From the NCBI GenBank assembly GCA_945862295.1, contig CAMAXT010000004.1:1-64000 (forward strand): 64,000 nt of DNA, given 5' to 3'. The first letter of the stretch is position 1. Each line of letters starts with the position of its first letter. Source of the DNA: Pseudobacteriovorax antillogorgiicola. GTDB lineage: Bacteria > Bdellovibrionota_B > Oligoflexia > Oligoflexales > CAIYRB01. Of this stretch, positions 48,180 to 58,545 are shown piece by piece. Below the pieces are notes generated by a model, which was given only the letters and a program-made list of their open reading frames with translations, did no database searches and had not been told where the DNA came from. The position numbers and the translations under genes were made by a program.

Positions 48180-48896
48180 TTAAAGCGGCACTTCCAAAAT
48201 CAAAACCTTCGCTTTGCTCTCAGCTTTAATTTCAATGTCTTTAACACTAGGGGCAAATCCCACCGCATCTCTCCTGTCAACTTCGGTTTCACCAAAGGTT
48301 CCTTTGCCGTCGATCAAGAACATATAGGTGATGTTGTTACCGATATTCTTCTTGTAAGAGACGCTGCCACCAGCATCGAGATTGAGAAGATTGATATAAG
48401 CATCTTGGTTGATAACAATCCCTTTCCCTTCTTCCGGCGACACCAAGGTCGTAAACATTGGCTTCTCCCAATCAAACTGACTTTGCGCATAACGCGGCTT
48501 CGTGTTGTCAGATTTAGGAATGACCCAGATCTGCAGCAGATTTAGCGCATCTGCTGTCGACGAGTTATATTCTGAGTGCTGGATTCCAGACCCAGCTGAC
48601 ATCACTTGGATCTCACCAGCCGAAATGGTTCCGGTGTTTCCTTCGCTGTCTCTGTGCGTTAGTGACCCAGAAATCGGCACAGTGATAATTTCCATGTTAC
48701 GGTGCGGGTGAGTCGGAAACCCTTTGCCCGCAGCGATCGAGTCATCGTTTATAACTCGTAGTGCGCCAAATCCCATTTTCTCTGGGTTGTAGTAGCTGCC
48801 AAAACTGAAGCTATGACATGCTTTCAACCAACCATGATCGGCGATACCACGCTCAGAAGCCCGATGAACAACTGCTGCTTTTGCCAATGAACTCAT
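48180..48896 (-). CDS. Pirin family protein (YhhW-like)
   Basis: FSFGSYYNPEKMGFGALRVINDDSIAAGKGFPTHPHRNMEIITVPISGSLTHRDSEGN. Confidence 0.93.
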   Translation of the reverse strand: MSSLAKAAVVHRASERGIADHGWLKACHSFSFGSYYNPEKMGFGALRVINDDSIAAGKGFPTHPHRNMEIITVPISGSLTHRDSEGNTGTISAGEIQVMSAGSGIQHSEYNSSTADALNLLQIWVIPKSDNTKPRYAQSQFDWEKPMFTTLVSPEEGKGIVINQDAYINLLNLDAGGSVSYKKNIGNNITYMFLIDGKGTFGETEVDRRDAVGFAPSVKDIEIKAESKAKVLILEVPL

Positions 48897-48931
48897 AAAA
48901 CCTCCTCGGTTTCAAAATGCTACCCAATCAG

Positions 48932-49327
48932 TTATTTGACGAGTAGCTGTGAAAATCCTTTCCATTCAACAGCAACCAGATAGACAGCAAGTGCTGTGAT
49001 TAAAATTCCAATTGGTAGACCTGAAGGATCAAGAGCAATGTGTACACCAACGATGTTTACAATAATTGGAATTAGGAGCACCAAAGCTAAGCGCTTATAG
49101 ACGCCAATCAATAGGAGCACGCCACCAACCACTTCCAGCACCTTCACAAGTGGCATCAGGTATCCAAGCTTAAAGAGGCCACCCATTGCTTCGCCAAACT
49201 CGGGAGCCGGAGGCGGCATGGGAATAAACCCACTACCAGTTAAAATCATCATCAAGCCGTTAAGGCCGAATATAGTGAAGATTAGTCCAAGTAAAAGTCT
49301 GGCGATCAGAGGAAGCTTAGCTTTCAT
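48932..49327 (-). CDS. DoxX family membrane protein
   Basis: RLLLGLIFTIFGLNGLMMI...PLVKVLEVVGGVLLLIGVYKRLALVLLIPIIVNI. Confidence 0.85.
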   Translation of the reverse strand: MKAKLPLIARLLLGLIFTIFGLNGLMMILTGSGFIPMPPPAPEFGEAMGGLFKLGYLMPLVKVLEVVGGVLLLIGVYKRLALVLLIPIIVNIVGVHIALDPSGLPIGILITALAVYLVAVEWKGFSQLLVK

Positions 49328-49482
49328 AATTTAGTCCTCGTTTGTTGGTCTTGGTTGTTGGTCTTTTTTGTGCAGCTGCACCGCAACCGCTTCTAGTATC
49401 TATTTACGGTCAAATAATGATAAATATACAATATTGTTTTATCATCATCTTGATAAATAAATATTATGATTACTGGGGTTCC

Positions 49483-50385
49483 ATGACGCTCGATCAGCTG
49501 AAAGTCTTCGTAACTATAGCCGAATTTGGTGGATTCCAGGCAGCCGCAAAGCAGCTCAAAGTCAGCCAACCGGCGTTAAGCGTCGCCATCAAAAAACTCG
49601 AAGCCGAGTACGGATTCGACCTATTCGACCGCGAATCCTACCGCGCGAAATTAACACCAATCGGAGCGGCGCTTTTGCAGCGGGCGAAATATTTATTAGA
49701 TCAAATCGACGAGTTTTCCGACTACGCGAAGATTCTCGCACAAGGAGAAGAGAGTGAACTGTCTGTTGCGATCGTTGAGTCCGCACCATTCGGCATCATC
49801 ATCGAAGTACTCAGCCACTTTTTTTCCGAATACAGCAACACCAAGCTGAAGATCAATTGCGAGGGTGTTCGCGGTGCGCAGGAGCGTCTCTATCAAGATC
49901 AGGCGGATATAGCGTTAACCGCTGGTGGCGATCTGGATCCAAATGAAATTGAAACAATCGAGGTAGGACAGGTCATCTTGGTTCCCGTCGTTGCGAAGAA
50001 GCATCCGGCAGCAAAGTTTGAACGGCAGGCAACAGAGCGGCAAATGCAGGAGTTCGTGCAAGTCATCATTCGCGACACCTCGACATCTTTTAAGGCCAAA
50101 GATTTTGGCGTCGTAAAAGGTGCCACTTCCAGTTGTACCGTCAATGATCAAGATAAGAAAAAAGCTATCATCATTGCCGGCCTCGGATGGGGACGTCTGC
50201 CGCACTTTATGATCCAAAACGAGCTAAATGACGGGCTGTTGGTTAGTCTAGAAAGTACAGAGATCAGATCGGTGAACCTACCACTAGTTGCAGCACGCAA
50301 GTGCAAAAAACATGGACCAGTTGCGGAAAAGCTTTGGACTTTTCTCAGTAAGCTCGTCGAGGGCAATAAACTCATCAACCCATAA
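49483..50385 (+). CDS. LysR family transcriptional regulator
   Basis: MTLDQLKVFVTIAEFGGFQAAAKQLKVSQPALSVAIKKLEAEYGFDLFDR. Confidence 0.93.
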   Translation: MTLDQLKVFVTIAEFGGFQAAAKQLKVSQPALSVAIKKLEAEYGFDLFDRESYRAKLTPIGAALLQRAKYLLDQIDEFSDYAKILAQGEESELSVAIVESAPFGIIIEVLSHFFSEYSNTKLKINCEGVRGAQERLYQDQADIALTAGGDLDPNEIETIEVGQVILVPVVAKKHPAAKFERQATERQMQEFVQVIIRDTSTSFKAKDFGVVKGATSSCTVNDQDKKKAIIIAGLGWGRLPHFMIQNELNDGLLVSLESTEIRSVNLPLVAARKCKKHGPVAEKLWTFLSKLVEGNKLINP

Positions 50386-50387
50386 AT

Positions 50388-51194
50388 TTACCTGAGAGCG
50401 GCGAGGAGTTTGGACCAATCGTGCGATGGTTGTCCAACGGCGATGAAAGGTGGATTCTCGAGTTTTGTCGGATCGTAGATAAGAATCTTGCCATTAGGAC
50501 CAAACATGTCCCCGCCAGAGGCGCGAAGAATTGCGTGTGCTGCCGCAGTGTCCCAGATACTAGTAGGAGTTTTTCTGAAACTAAAGTCGCTAAGGCCAGA
50601 CGCTATCTCGGTGTACTTGAGAGAGCTGCCGACATTTTTGATGTCTAAGTTCTCGAAGAGCTGCCGGCATACTTTTTCCTCATCAGATTTATGACTAGAG
50701 CTGATTAAGCAGACCGGATTTTTTTTCTGAAACGCTCTGGTTTTAAGCGCTTGAGTTTTCCCACCGCCATCAGCACAAAACGCAGCGATAGTAAGACCTC
50801 CAGCAAAAACTCGTCCTGTTTCCGGCACTACAATGACACCAAAAACGGGTATCATATTTTCTATCAAAGCAATATTGACTGTGTATTCAGAAGAACCCTT
50901 GATGAACTCACGCGTTCCGTCTAACGGATCGATTAACCAGTAGAGGCTATTCTTTCCAGCGACCTCGATCACCCGCTCTTCCGACATGGCTGGAATATCT
51001 GGCGTTAGTTTATGCAAACCAGCGATTATCGAGTCGCTAGCTGCAAGATCGGCCGCCGTTACCGGCGACTGGTCGCTCTTCTTTTCGATCTGAATATTTG
51101 CGCTCTTTTTGACCGCAATAATACGACGCCCCGCATCTTTGGCTATCTCAACCACCTCAGCGGATCTCGTCGAAAGAAAATCTAGTTGGGTCAT
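50388..51194 (-). CDS. cysQ: 3'(2'),5'-bisphosphate nucleotidase CysQ (inositol monophosphatase family)
   Basis: SEERVIEVAGKNSLYWLIDPLDGTREFIKGSSEYTVNIALIEN; SIWDTAAAHAILRASGG. Confidence 0.9.
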   Translation of the reverse strand: MTQLDFLSTRSAEVVEIAKDAGRRIIAVKKSANIQIEKKSDQSPVTAADLAASDSIIAGLHKLTPDIPAMSEERVIEVAGKNSLYWLIDPLDGTREFIKGSSEYTVNIALIENMIPVFGVIVVPETGRVFAGGLTIAAFCADGGGKTQALKTRAFQKKNPVCLISSSHKSDEEKVCRQLFENLDIKNVGSSLKYTEIASGLSDFSFRKTPTSIWDTAAAHAILRASGGDMFGPNGKILIYDPTKLENPPFIAVGQPSHDWSKLLAALR

Positions 51195-52069
51195 TTTACT
51201 TGCTTGAGTTTCAAGGACAGGACCGCTTTGGTTACCTGTTCATTCACCAATGAGGATAGATAGGCCGTCAGCCGTAGTAGCTGCTTTTCAGACACGTGCT
51301 CAAAGCTAATGCCGGCCATGTTGCCACCAATATGAACGCGACGCACCCTTGCCGAAAGTTTCAAATAGTCCCCTTCAGCAGCGTTGAGAAAACTGCCTGC
51401 CGGGATTGAAATCTTAATCTGCTCTTCGTTGGCGAATAATCGGGTTTCGATGGTTTCGAGCATTGCACCGTGAATACTTAGATCGGTTAGCCGGCCTTTA
51501 TAGAATTTATCATCATTCAAGGCAAAATAGCTCACCGGCAAATCGACCCGGTAGCGGCGGCTGCGCCTTCGACTCTGCTGAGCTAGACCGGCTTTGATTT
51601 TACTGAAAAGCACCGGTGTTTCATTGCGTTCAAGAACTAAATAATCGTCCGACTCATGAAAGGGCAAAAGAATCTTATTGTACTCTGCAATCAAAGCGGA
51701 TGGCTGACGTGTTAAAAACAAGATCGACGAGGGGACGGCAGATTTTTTTCGTTTCAAGCCGCTGATCATTTCCAAACCGGTTTCAAGATCGGTGAACTGA
51801 TCATCAAAGATCACCATAACAACCTGGCGGCCGAAGGCTTTTTTAAGCTCTTCAACATTGCGGGCATGAGAAAGTGCTACATTTTTAAAATTGACCCGCA
51901 CAAAGTGCTCGATGCTATTCCGGTAATCCGAGGCCGTATTTTGCGTCAGCGCCGTAACGATATAACTACGACGCTTCTTGCGCGGAGCGGCAAGAAAATC
52001 GGCAACCCGCTTCTGTTCGCGTAATCGCTCGTCGGTTAAGGTTGGATCATGTCCGTCATTTGATGACAT
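51191..52069 (-). CDS. PilZ domain protein with degenerate receiver-like N-terminus
   Basis: RRRSRRYRVDLPVSYFALNDDKFYKGRLTDLSIHGAMLE. Confidence 0.7.
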   Translation of the reverse strand: MSSNDGHDPTLTDERLREQKRVADFLAAPRKKRRSYIVTALTQNTASDYRNSIEHFVRVNFKNVALSHARNVEELKKAFGRQVVMVIFDDQFTDLETGLEMISGLKRKKSAVPSSILFLTRQPSALIAEYNKILLPFHESDDYLVLERNETPVLFSKIKAGLAQQSRRRSRRYRVDLPVSYFALNDDKFYKGRLTDLSIHGAMLETIETRLFANEEQIKISIPAGSFLNAAEGDYLKLSARVRRVHIGGNMAGISFEHVSEKQLLRLTAYLSSLVNEQVTKAVLSLKLKQVK

Positions 52070-53669
52070 TCTTATTCTCCAGCTGCCAAGAGACTATGTG
52101 TTTGAAAAACGAGAACGGCTCAACCCTTACACCTGAAACTCTGGTGTTGTGGGCAGCGTGATGCATTAACGTCCAAAGATAGGTGTAAGGCGCATCATCT
52201 GCCAAGATCGCGTGAAGTTTATGATAGATTGCGCGGCGTTTATCCGGATCATTCGTTGCATCAGCTTCAGTCAAGAGGCTGTCTACTTCACTATTCTTAT
52301 ACATAACAAAGTTGTTACCCCAAGGACGGGCACTAGAGCTGTGGAAAAGACTAGTGATGTTGCTAGCGTCATCAAAGCTCCACGAAGCGATTGTGATATC
52401 GTAGTCATGCTCTTCGAGTACCTTCTTCTTCCAAACTAGCCAGTCCATAAATTGTAGATCAAGCTTAACGCCAACAGCTTCAAGGTACCCCTGGTAAGCC
52501 AGTACGATACGCTTGATCATTTCACTTTCACCAGAAAGTGGAACCGCAAAGGAAAGAACAATCTCTTTACCAGCCGGCGTTTCCAAGATGCCATCGCCGT
52601 TTTTATCGACTAGACCAGTCTCTTTCAGCATTTTCTTCGCGCGCTCAACGTCAAAAGTTAGAGTCTTAACGTCTAAGTTATAGGCCCATGACGTTGGCGG
52701 GAACGGACCTGAGATCAAACGCCCTTTGCTTTGGAAGAATGCTTCCATCATCTCTTGACGATTGATAGCGTGACTTAAGGCTACACGCACTCTCTTATCT
52801 TTCAAAATACCGCGATCGGTATTTAGGCCGAAGAAGGAGAACGACAGTGCATCATAAGGTATGACGCTCAGTTTCGCGTCACCTAGGACCTCTCCGAGAT
52901 CTCTTGGACTGACATAGGTGATCATATCGAGGGAGTTATACATCAAAGACTGGGCCATGATTGATTGGTCAGCAAAAGATTTCATAACGATACGTTCGAT
53001 CGCAGGCGCGCCTTTGAAGTATTTTTTGTTCGCGCTCAGCAGTACCTCTCCCTGATTGTTCGCTTTAACGAAGGTATAGGGGCCAGTGCCGATTGGCGCT
53101 TTAGCAAAATCACTGTCTCTCTTCAAGCTGGGTGCTGCACCAAGTAAGTGATGGGGAATAATCTTGAAAAGTGTCGCCTTGAGTGGATCAACCATTGCTC
53201 TGGTGAAGAAGATCCGAACGGAAGTGTCAGAGACCTTCTCGGCATTTTTGATAGCTGAAAAGCGCTCTCTATTTGGAATGTCGCTCTGGTTCGACAACAG
53301 CAAGCGAATGGTGGTGACAACGTCTTCCGGTTTAACCGGCTCAGATTTTCCTGTTGCGTCTGGATGCCAAGCCGCTGAAGTCTGTAGTTCAAAGAGCACG
53401 GCAGTGCCGCCGTCTTCAACCTTCCAAGATTTCGCAAGCGAAGGCTTATACTCGCCGCCAGCTCCAACTTCAACCAACGAGTCAAACAATAAGTCGCCTA
53501 GGCGTTGACCAGGCGCTTCATGCACAGTGTAAGCGTCATAAGAATCCAACCTGGTTGTTTCCCCGTAGACGATCTGACTATTGTCGACTGCGAAAACCGC
53601 TGGTGTGAAAAGACCGACAGCGATAGCAACCGATAGTTTGAGTGAATTAGAAAACATGGTCATCCCCAT
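52056..53669 (-). CDS. Periplasmic peptide/oligopeptide ABC transporter substrate-binding protein (SBP_bac_5)
   Basis: PSLAKSWKVEDGGTAVLFELQTSAAWHPD...KDKRVRVALSHAINRQEMMEAFF...WSFDDASN. Confidence 0.9.
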   Translation of the reverse strand: MGMTMFSNSLKLSVAIAVGLFTPAVFAVDNSQIVYGETTRLDSYDAYTVHEAPGQRLGDLLFDSLVEVGAGGEYKPSLAKSWKVEDGGTAVLFELQTSAAWHPDATGKSEPVKPEDVVTTIRLLLSNQSDIPNRERFSAIKNAEKVSDTSVRIFFTRAMVDPLKATLFKIIPHHLLGAAPSLKRDSDFAKAPIGTGPYTFVKANNQGEVLLSANKKYFKGAPAIERIVMKSFADQSIMAQSLMYNSLDMITYVSPRDLGEVLGDAKLSVIPYDALSFSFFGLNTDRGILKDKRVRVALSHAINRQEMMEAFFQSKGRLISGPFPPTSWAYNLDVKTLTFDVERAKKMLKETGLVDKNGDGILETPAGKEIVLSFAVPLSGESEMIKRIVLAYQGYLEAVGVKLDLQFMDWLVWKKKVLEEHDYDITIASWSFDDASNITSLFHSSSARPWGNNFVMYKNSEVDSLLTEADATNDPDKRRAIYHKLHAILADDAPYTYLWTLMHHAAHNTRVSGVRVEPFSFFKHIVSWQLENKNVIK

Positions 53670-53672
53670 AAT

Positions 53673-55013
53673 CTATAGCTTTTGATAGTGAATTTTTGTT
53701 CGTAATCGATTTGGTTCCTGAAGTTGCGTGCCCTGATTCGTTAGCGCAACAAATACGCGGTCCCAAACACCAACCTGAGCCCGAAAGCTCAGAATTCCTA
53801 ATTTAGAAAGAAGAATATCCCTATTCATGCGCGTATTCGTTTTGAAAAAGTAGTCACGACCGGAAAAAAGATCATAAGCATAAATTGGATTTTCTACCGA
53901 CGGATCTCTTTTTACGTAGAAAATTTTGCGGCTATCTGGCGACCATGCAGGTCCAGTATTGAGATCGATCACGACATCTTTAGCTACGACCATATTTTGC
54001 AGTTCGGAGTCATTATAGGTCTTACCCTTCACATAAGGAACGACCATGATGTTCCATTTTTTAACTCCACCGATCTCCTCGCCAGCGTCCGAATAGAATG
54101 CAACATAGCGACCATCAGGAGAGACCGTGGGACGAAGATCATCCCTAGTCCAAGAAGTCAGCTGCTGGGGTGTTTCCCAGGCCCCATTACGTTTTTCGCG
54201 GTTAACAAGAAAAAGATCGTGATTAAGAGCATCACCACTGGAATAGACCAGGCGGTTTCCGTTTGGAAACCATTCAGGAAAGATATCGACACCGTTTGAG
54301 CTTGAGAGACGGTCTACCTTCTTCGTTTTTAAATCAACAAGGTAAATATCTCCGTTTCCAGAGCGAGCACTCACGAAGGAGATTTCATTAGAAACAGGAC
54401 TCCAAACCGCGTAGCCGTCTTTTGTTGGCGAACTAGCAACTGACTTTTCCTGCGCCCCCACTGCGCCGACGTAAATATTGTATTCACCAATACCACCATT
54501 TGACATGAATGCGTAGCGAGTGCTGTCTCTTGACCATCTTAGACCCGCGTTGTAGCTTTGCGCGCTCTTTACGACCATGCCGTCAAGGAAGTTATTAGGA
54601 CCCTTCGGGATAACTTTTAGTTCGCGAGCAAAGTTGCCAGCCAAGTCCTTCAGCATAATTTTACGGAAACCGTCTTCTAGTAGCTCAAACCCGAGATAAA
54701 CACCGTCCGCAGACCAACTAAGATTTGCTTCGTTCGTTTTGACTTGCCCGTCATTAAGCGGCCGTACTTCAATCATCACGACATCCGATCGCGCCTGACT
54801 AAGAGACGGGTTGTCGGTTTCAAACCGACTTACGCCCGGAAAGAACTTACGAATAAAATCTGGAAAGTAACTTTGATCTTTCGCATAGAATTCTGTAAGC
54901 GGCACACCGTAATCTTTATCATCAGGTGTTTTGCTTAAAATATTTAAATGGCAGCCGGCTGTTGAAACCAACAAGCTAGCTGCAATCAAAGGTTTTATGA
55001 AAGATAAACTCAT
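53673..55013 (-). CDS. TolB-like beta-propeller (PD40) lipoprotein
   Basis: LLVSTAGCHLN lipobox; YAVWSPVSNEISFVSARSGNGDIYLVDLKTKKVDRLSS; DLRPTVSPDGRYVAFYSDAG; PAWSPDSRKIFYVKRD. Confidence 0.85.
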   Translation of the reverse strand: MSLSFIKPLIAASLLVSTAGCHLNILSKTPDDKDYGVPLTEFYAKDQSYFPDFIRKFFPGVSRFETDNPSLSQARSDVVMIEVRPLNDGQVKTNEANLSWSADGVYLGFELLEDGFRKIMLKDLAGNFARELKVIPKGPNNFLDGMVVKSAQSYNAGLRWSRDSTRYAFMSNGGIGEYNIYVGAVGAQEKSVASSPTKDGYAVWSPVSNEISFVSARSGNGDIYLVDLKTKKVDRLSSSNGVDIFPEWFPNGNRLVYSSGDALNHDLFLVNREKRNGAWETPQQLTSWTRDDLRPTVSPDGRYVAFYSDAGEEIGGVKKWNIMVVPYVKGKTYNDSELQNMVVAKDVVIDLNTGPAWSPDSRKIFYVKRDPSVENPIYAYDLFSGRDYFFKTNTRMNRDILLSKLGILSFRAQVGVWDRVFVALTNQGTQLQEPNRLRTKIHYQKL

Positions 55014-55022
55014 TACGACGAC

Positions 55023-58000
55023 CTACTGTTTAACCGCGTTTTTCCCACTATTGTAAGAAGCAAGCGCTTGTCGGTAGTAAACTTGAGCGTTGTCAACAAA
55101 AGCCTTGTCGGCATTTTGGACCGGTACCGAACGCGCGCTGCCATCGATGTAACTCTTCCAAGTCTTTAAAGCGTCAGAGAGCAGTGTTGGATCTTTGGTT
55201 TCACTCCAAAGTTTGTGCTTAGCAAGTGCTTTATAGTAGTCAACATTATGGACGGCTTTGTTGTATTGAGCCGAAGGTACGTGCCGCAGATGTGGGGCAA
55301 TGTTATCAAAGATGACGATTGCTTTCCTATAATGTGCCTGAGCAGCCGCCGGATCTTCATTGACCAATCGTTCTGCCGTTTGAAAGACCGCTATCCCCTC
55401 ATTGATATGAGAGCCGATAAAGCGCTTGTCTGAAAAATTCTTCACATTCTCAGAAGCTGTGATTTTTCCGAATGCTTCTGCAGCGCGAGCCGGCATGTTC
55501 AAATTAGTTAGAAAGATCTGGCCAAGTTCGTGCTGCGCAGAAAGATAATCGCTATGCTCAGAAGGAACAGCCGCAAAAGCAGTCGCTGCTTCTTGCAGTT
55601 TGCCAGATTCTTTTAGCGCCATAGCATTGCTAAGGACATTTCGTTCGAGGGTGATCACCCTTGCGCCTGTAAGATCCAGGGTTCCTTCGTCTAGTTCAAG
55701 AACCTGCGAGTAAATTTTATATCCGGCTGGACCCTCAACTTGAAGTTTCACAAAGCCGACACTTGCAGCAACTGGCGTACTGATCGGTGTTGTTCCTACC
55801 ACCGCGCCGTCCAGTAACACCTTTGCCCCTTGCGGCGTGGAATCAACACGCAGATAAGCCGACTGTGATTTCAAAGCGACGTCGTGCCTTACACCTGCGC
55901 GCATACCGACATGATTAGTAAAAGGCGCGAAACCTTGCTTAATAACCTTGAGAGTACCGGTACCCGTGACTTCAGCGTATAGGCGTCCGTCAGCACCAGT
56001 TGCCCCGATCCAAGTATCATTAAAGTAAACGTTGGCTCCGGAAATCTCAGTTTCCTTACCAGACTTGGTGGAAGACACGCGCAGCTGAGCTGCGTTTACC
56101 GTCGTTGGTCTGCGAACACGCATTGAGACGATATCACCGCGCTCGATCACTGCCCGCGGTTCGAGTTGCTGCACTGTTGCGCGCGCTTCAGCGTCGACAA
56201 CTTCTTTAACAACAAGAGTTGCAATCCTGCCGAAAGCTTTCGAACGGCCATGTTTTTCTACCTGCATGCCGAATACATCCAAGATGTCGCCGGCTTTTAC
56301 GCCTCTACCACTTGCAAATCCTAGGTTCACACTCACAGCTGTGCCATTTTTACTGAGGACTGCGCCTTCAAACGGGAACGCTCTGATAACTTTTTTTGCG
56401 ATATCGGCAACAGCACGGTTGATCGATGCGCTATCACCAGCATCATCTAGGATCTCCTTGGCGGCTGCTACTGTCACACCTTTAGAGTCAACCATACTTA
56501 GTTCTAGAATAATTTTGTCTTCAAACACGACTGTCGGTACCAGGAGAACATCTACTAGCTTCTTAGCTTCAAGGTCGGCCCAGCCTTTCCCTAAGATATC
56601 CGCACTTCCGGCACCGAAGGTTTTTAAATGACTTTCAAACAATGCCTGTGGGTATTCGAGAAAAGCAGAAGTTGAAAAGAGTGCTTGGCTTGTGGCGTGT
56701 CTAATTTTTTGATCCAAGTCGCCATTAACTAAGCCGACTTTAACTGCGTCAGCACTGCCAGCAATCTTGGGCGTTAGAACGACCACTTTAGCTGGTGGTG
56801 GAATCTCTGGTGCGAAAAATTTAACTAGAGTCATGGCGTCAGATGCAACGAAATCTGTTTCAAAGACTTCTGGCAAATGCCCTTTAGCCTTGATACTGAC
56901 GCCGACTAGGTCTTCTTTTTTGCCTTCATATAGATAACTATATTTTCCAAATGCATCCGTCTTACCAACGCTCTTACCGTTGATGAATACTTCTGCATCT
57001 TTGATACCGTTTTTATAGTTGTAGTTTTTTTCTAGCGCGTAAATGTCGAGGGTATGACCCTTCTCGATTTGAATCTGAATGCGGCCTTTGTGAACAAACG
57101 TCACCGACTTAGTTATTGTTTTAAACCCAGGTTTCGCGGCAACAAGAGTCACACCTTCCACTGAGGTGCCAATAAAGCGGATAACGCAGCGTCCACGATC
57201 ATTTGTTTTGCACGCATCCTTCAAATCAGTGCCACCGGGAAGACCGTAAGAGACAGCGGCGTCTTTGATAGGAGTCTTGCCTAAGAATACATGCACTGTG
57301 AACAGACTTTCACCGACGTGTTTTAAAGCATTCGCTGGTTCAATCTTTATCGGTGGAGACATGGCAGCAGTAGGAATTCCAACTGGCTCGATAGGAACAG
57401 AAACTGTTTGCGCATTAACAGCTTCTTGATCGTCAAAGTTTGTTTCGACCATGTCATTTTCTGCTGGGTCTTTTTCAGCTGCTGCCATCTCAGCTTCAGA
57501 AATGGCCGCCTCTTCGCTCGCGCCTAAATCTTCTTCTTGAATCGAATTGAATGGGTCTGGAGCTACGACAGCTGGATCTTTTGCTGCTTCTGCCAAAGCT
57601 GGTTCCGCTGGAGGTGGGCCTTCAGCTGCGACTTCACCCTTTGGAACAACAGCCGGATCGCTTTGTGCTTCCACTGCAGTTTCTGTTGTCGTTTCTGCTG
57701 CAGGAGCCGTTGCCACTTCTGGTGCTTTTTCCCCAGATGCTGGTTTCGGTACAAAGTAGAGAACAGCTGACAATGCTAGCTCTTGCGGTGCGCTATCAGC
57801 CAGAGTGAAGCTTTCGTAATAGGGAGCGAAGTAGTATGCATCGCTTTCTTTTTTAACCTCAATTTTCTTTTTAACGCCGACCGGTACATTTACTTTGGTT
57901 TCAAACACACCCTGCAGGTTCGTTTCACCAAGAACTTTTCCGTCCATTGAAATAACCGCACCCTGGACCGGGTCGCCTTGATTTGTTTTTACAGTTGCCT

Positions 58001-58094
58001 GCAAAGCAACAGTCGCTTCTTTACCTGTACATCCAGACAGGAGTGCCAAAGTTAAAAAAAGAACCGCGATCTTTGCTTTCATTAATGTCCCCAA
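55023..58094 (-). CDS. Large PEGA-domain lipoprotein with carboxypeptidase-regulatory-like repeats
   Basis: LALLSGCTGKEA lipobox; A/E/P-rich linker; AYLRVDSTPQGAKVLLDGAVVGTTPISTPVAASVGFVKLQVE (PEGA). Confidence 0.85.
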   Translation of the reverse strand: MGTLMKAKIAVLFLTLALLSGCTGKEATVALQATVKTNQGDPVQGAVISMDGKVLGETNLQGVFETKVNVPVGVKKKIEVKKESDAYYFAPYYESFTLADSAPQELALSAVLYFVPKPASGEKAPEVATAPAAETTTETAVEAQSDPAVVPKGEVAAEGPPPAEPALAEAAKDPAVVAPDPFNSIQEEDLGASEEAAISEAEMAAAEKDPAENDMVETNFDDQEAVNAQTVSVPIEPVGIPTAAMSPPIKIEPANALKHVGESLFTVHVFLGKTPIKDAAVSYGLPGGTDLKDACKTNDRGRCVIRFIGTSVEGVTLVAAKPGFKTITKSVTFVHKGRIQIQIEKGHTLDIYALEKNYNYKNGIKDAEVFINGKSVGKTDAFGKYSYLYEGKKEDLVGVSIKAKGHLPEVFETDFVASDAMTLVKFFAPEIPPPAKVVVLTPKIAGSADAVKVGLVNGDLDQKIRHATSQALFSTSAFLEYPQALFESHLKTFGAGSADILGKGWADLEAKKLVDVLLVPTVVFEDKIILELSMVDSKGVTVAAAKEILDDAGDSASINRAVADIAKKVIRAFPFEGAVLSKNGTAVSVNLGFASGRGVKAGDILDVFGMQVEKHGRSKAFGRIATLVVKEVVDAEARATVQQLEPRAVIERGDIVSMRVRRPTTVNAAQLRVSSTKSGKETEISGANVYFNDTWIGATGADGRLYAEVTGTGTLKVIKQGFAPFTNHVGMRAGVRHDVALKSQSAYLRVDSTPQGAKVLLDGAVVGTTPISTPVAASVGFVKLQVEGPAGYKIYSQVLELDEGTLDLTGARVITLERNVLSNAMALKESGKLQEAATAFAAVPSEHSDYLSAQHELGQIFLTNLNMPARAAEAFGKITASENVKNFSDKRFIGSHINEGIAVFQTAERLVNEDPAAAQAHYRKAIVIFDNIAPHLRHVPSAQYNKAVHNVDYYKALAKHKLWSETKDPTLLSDALKTWKSYIDGSARSVPVQNADKAFVDNAQVYYRQALASYNSGKNAVKQ

Positions 58095-58125
58095 TGAGTG
58101 AATCTTGAAATCAAGCTGCTATTTG

Positions 58126-58545
58126 TTACAAACTAGGTGGCGTCAGTGTCGCTCCGCCAGATCCAACACCGACATCAGCATCCATATTGGTGCCAATCAT
58201 ACTTGCGTTTGGCTTACCGACAGGTATGAGCTGCAAAGTTACAGATTTTTGATCGACTAAAGCAATTTTTTGCGAACTAACTGCGTACCCTGGGACTACG
58301 GCTTCAACAAGGTATTCACCCTCGTCCGCATCAAGAGTCACAGAAAATGTTCCATCAGGATTCACGTCACCAATGAAAACAGACATCGCTTCGGGATCTT
58401 CTGCAGACGCTAGATCTAGACGAGTCACGTTGACCTTCGCATCCTTCGAAACTGCCAAAGTTCCTTCGGTCGCGACCATTTGACCATTTAGACCAGGGAC
58501 GCAAGAATTCAAACTAAGAAGCATTGCTAGAACGACAACTCTCAT
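58126..58545 (-). CDS. Small lipoprotein with carboxypeptidase-regulatory-like fold
   Basis: MLLSLNSCVPG lipobox; VNPDGTFSVTLDADEGEYLVEAVVPGYAVSSQKIAL. Confidence 0.65.
   Translation of the reverse strand: MRVVVLAMLLSLNSCVPGLNGQMVATEGTLAVSKDAKVNVTRLDLASAEDPEAMSVFIGDVNPDGTFSVTLDADEGEYLVEAVVPGYAVSSQKIALVDQKSVTLQLIPVGKPNASMIGTNMDADVGVGSGGATLTPPSL

Noticed and set aside
57537-57808. Several overlapping forward ORFs (70-85 aa) in the PEGA lipoprotein linker
   Set aside because: Low-complexity A/E/P linker read antisense in three frames.
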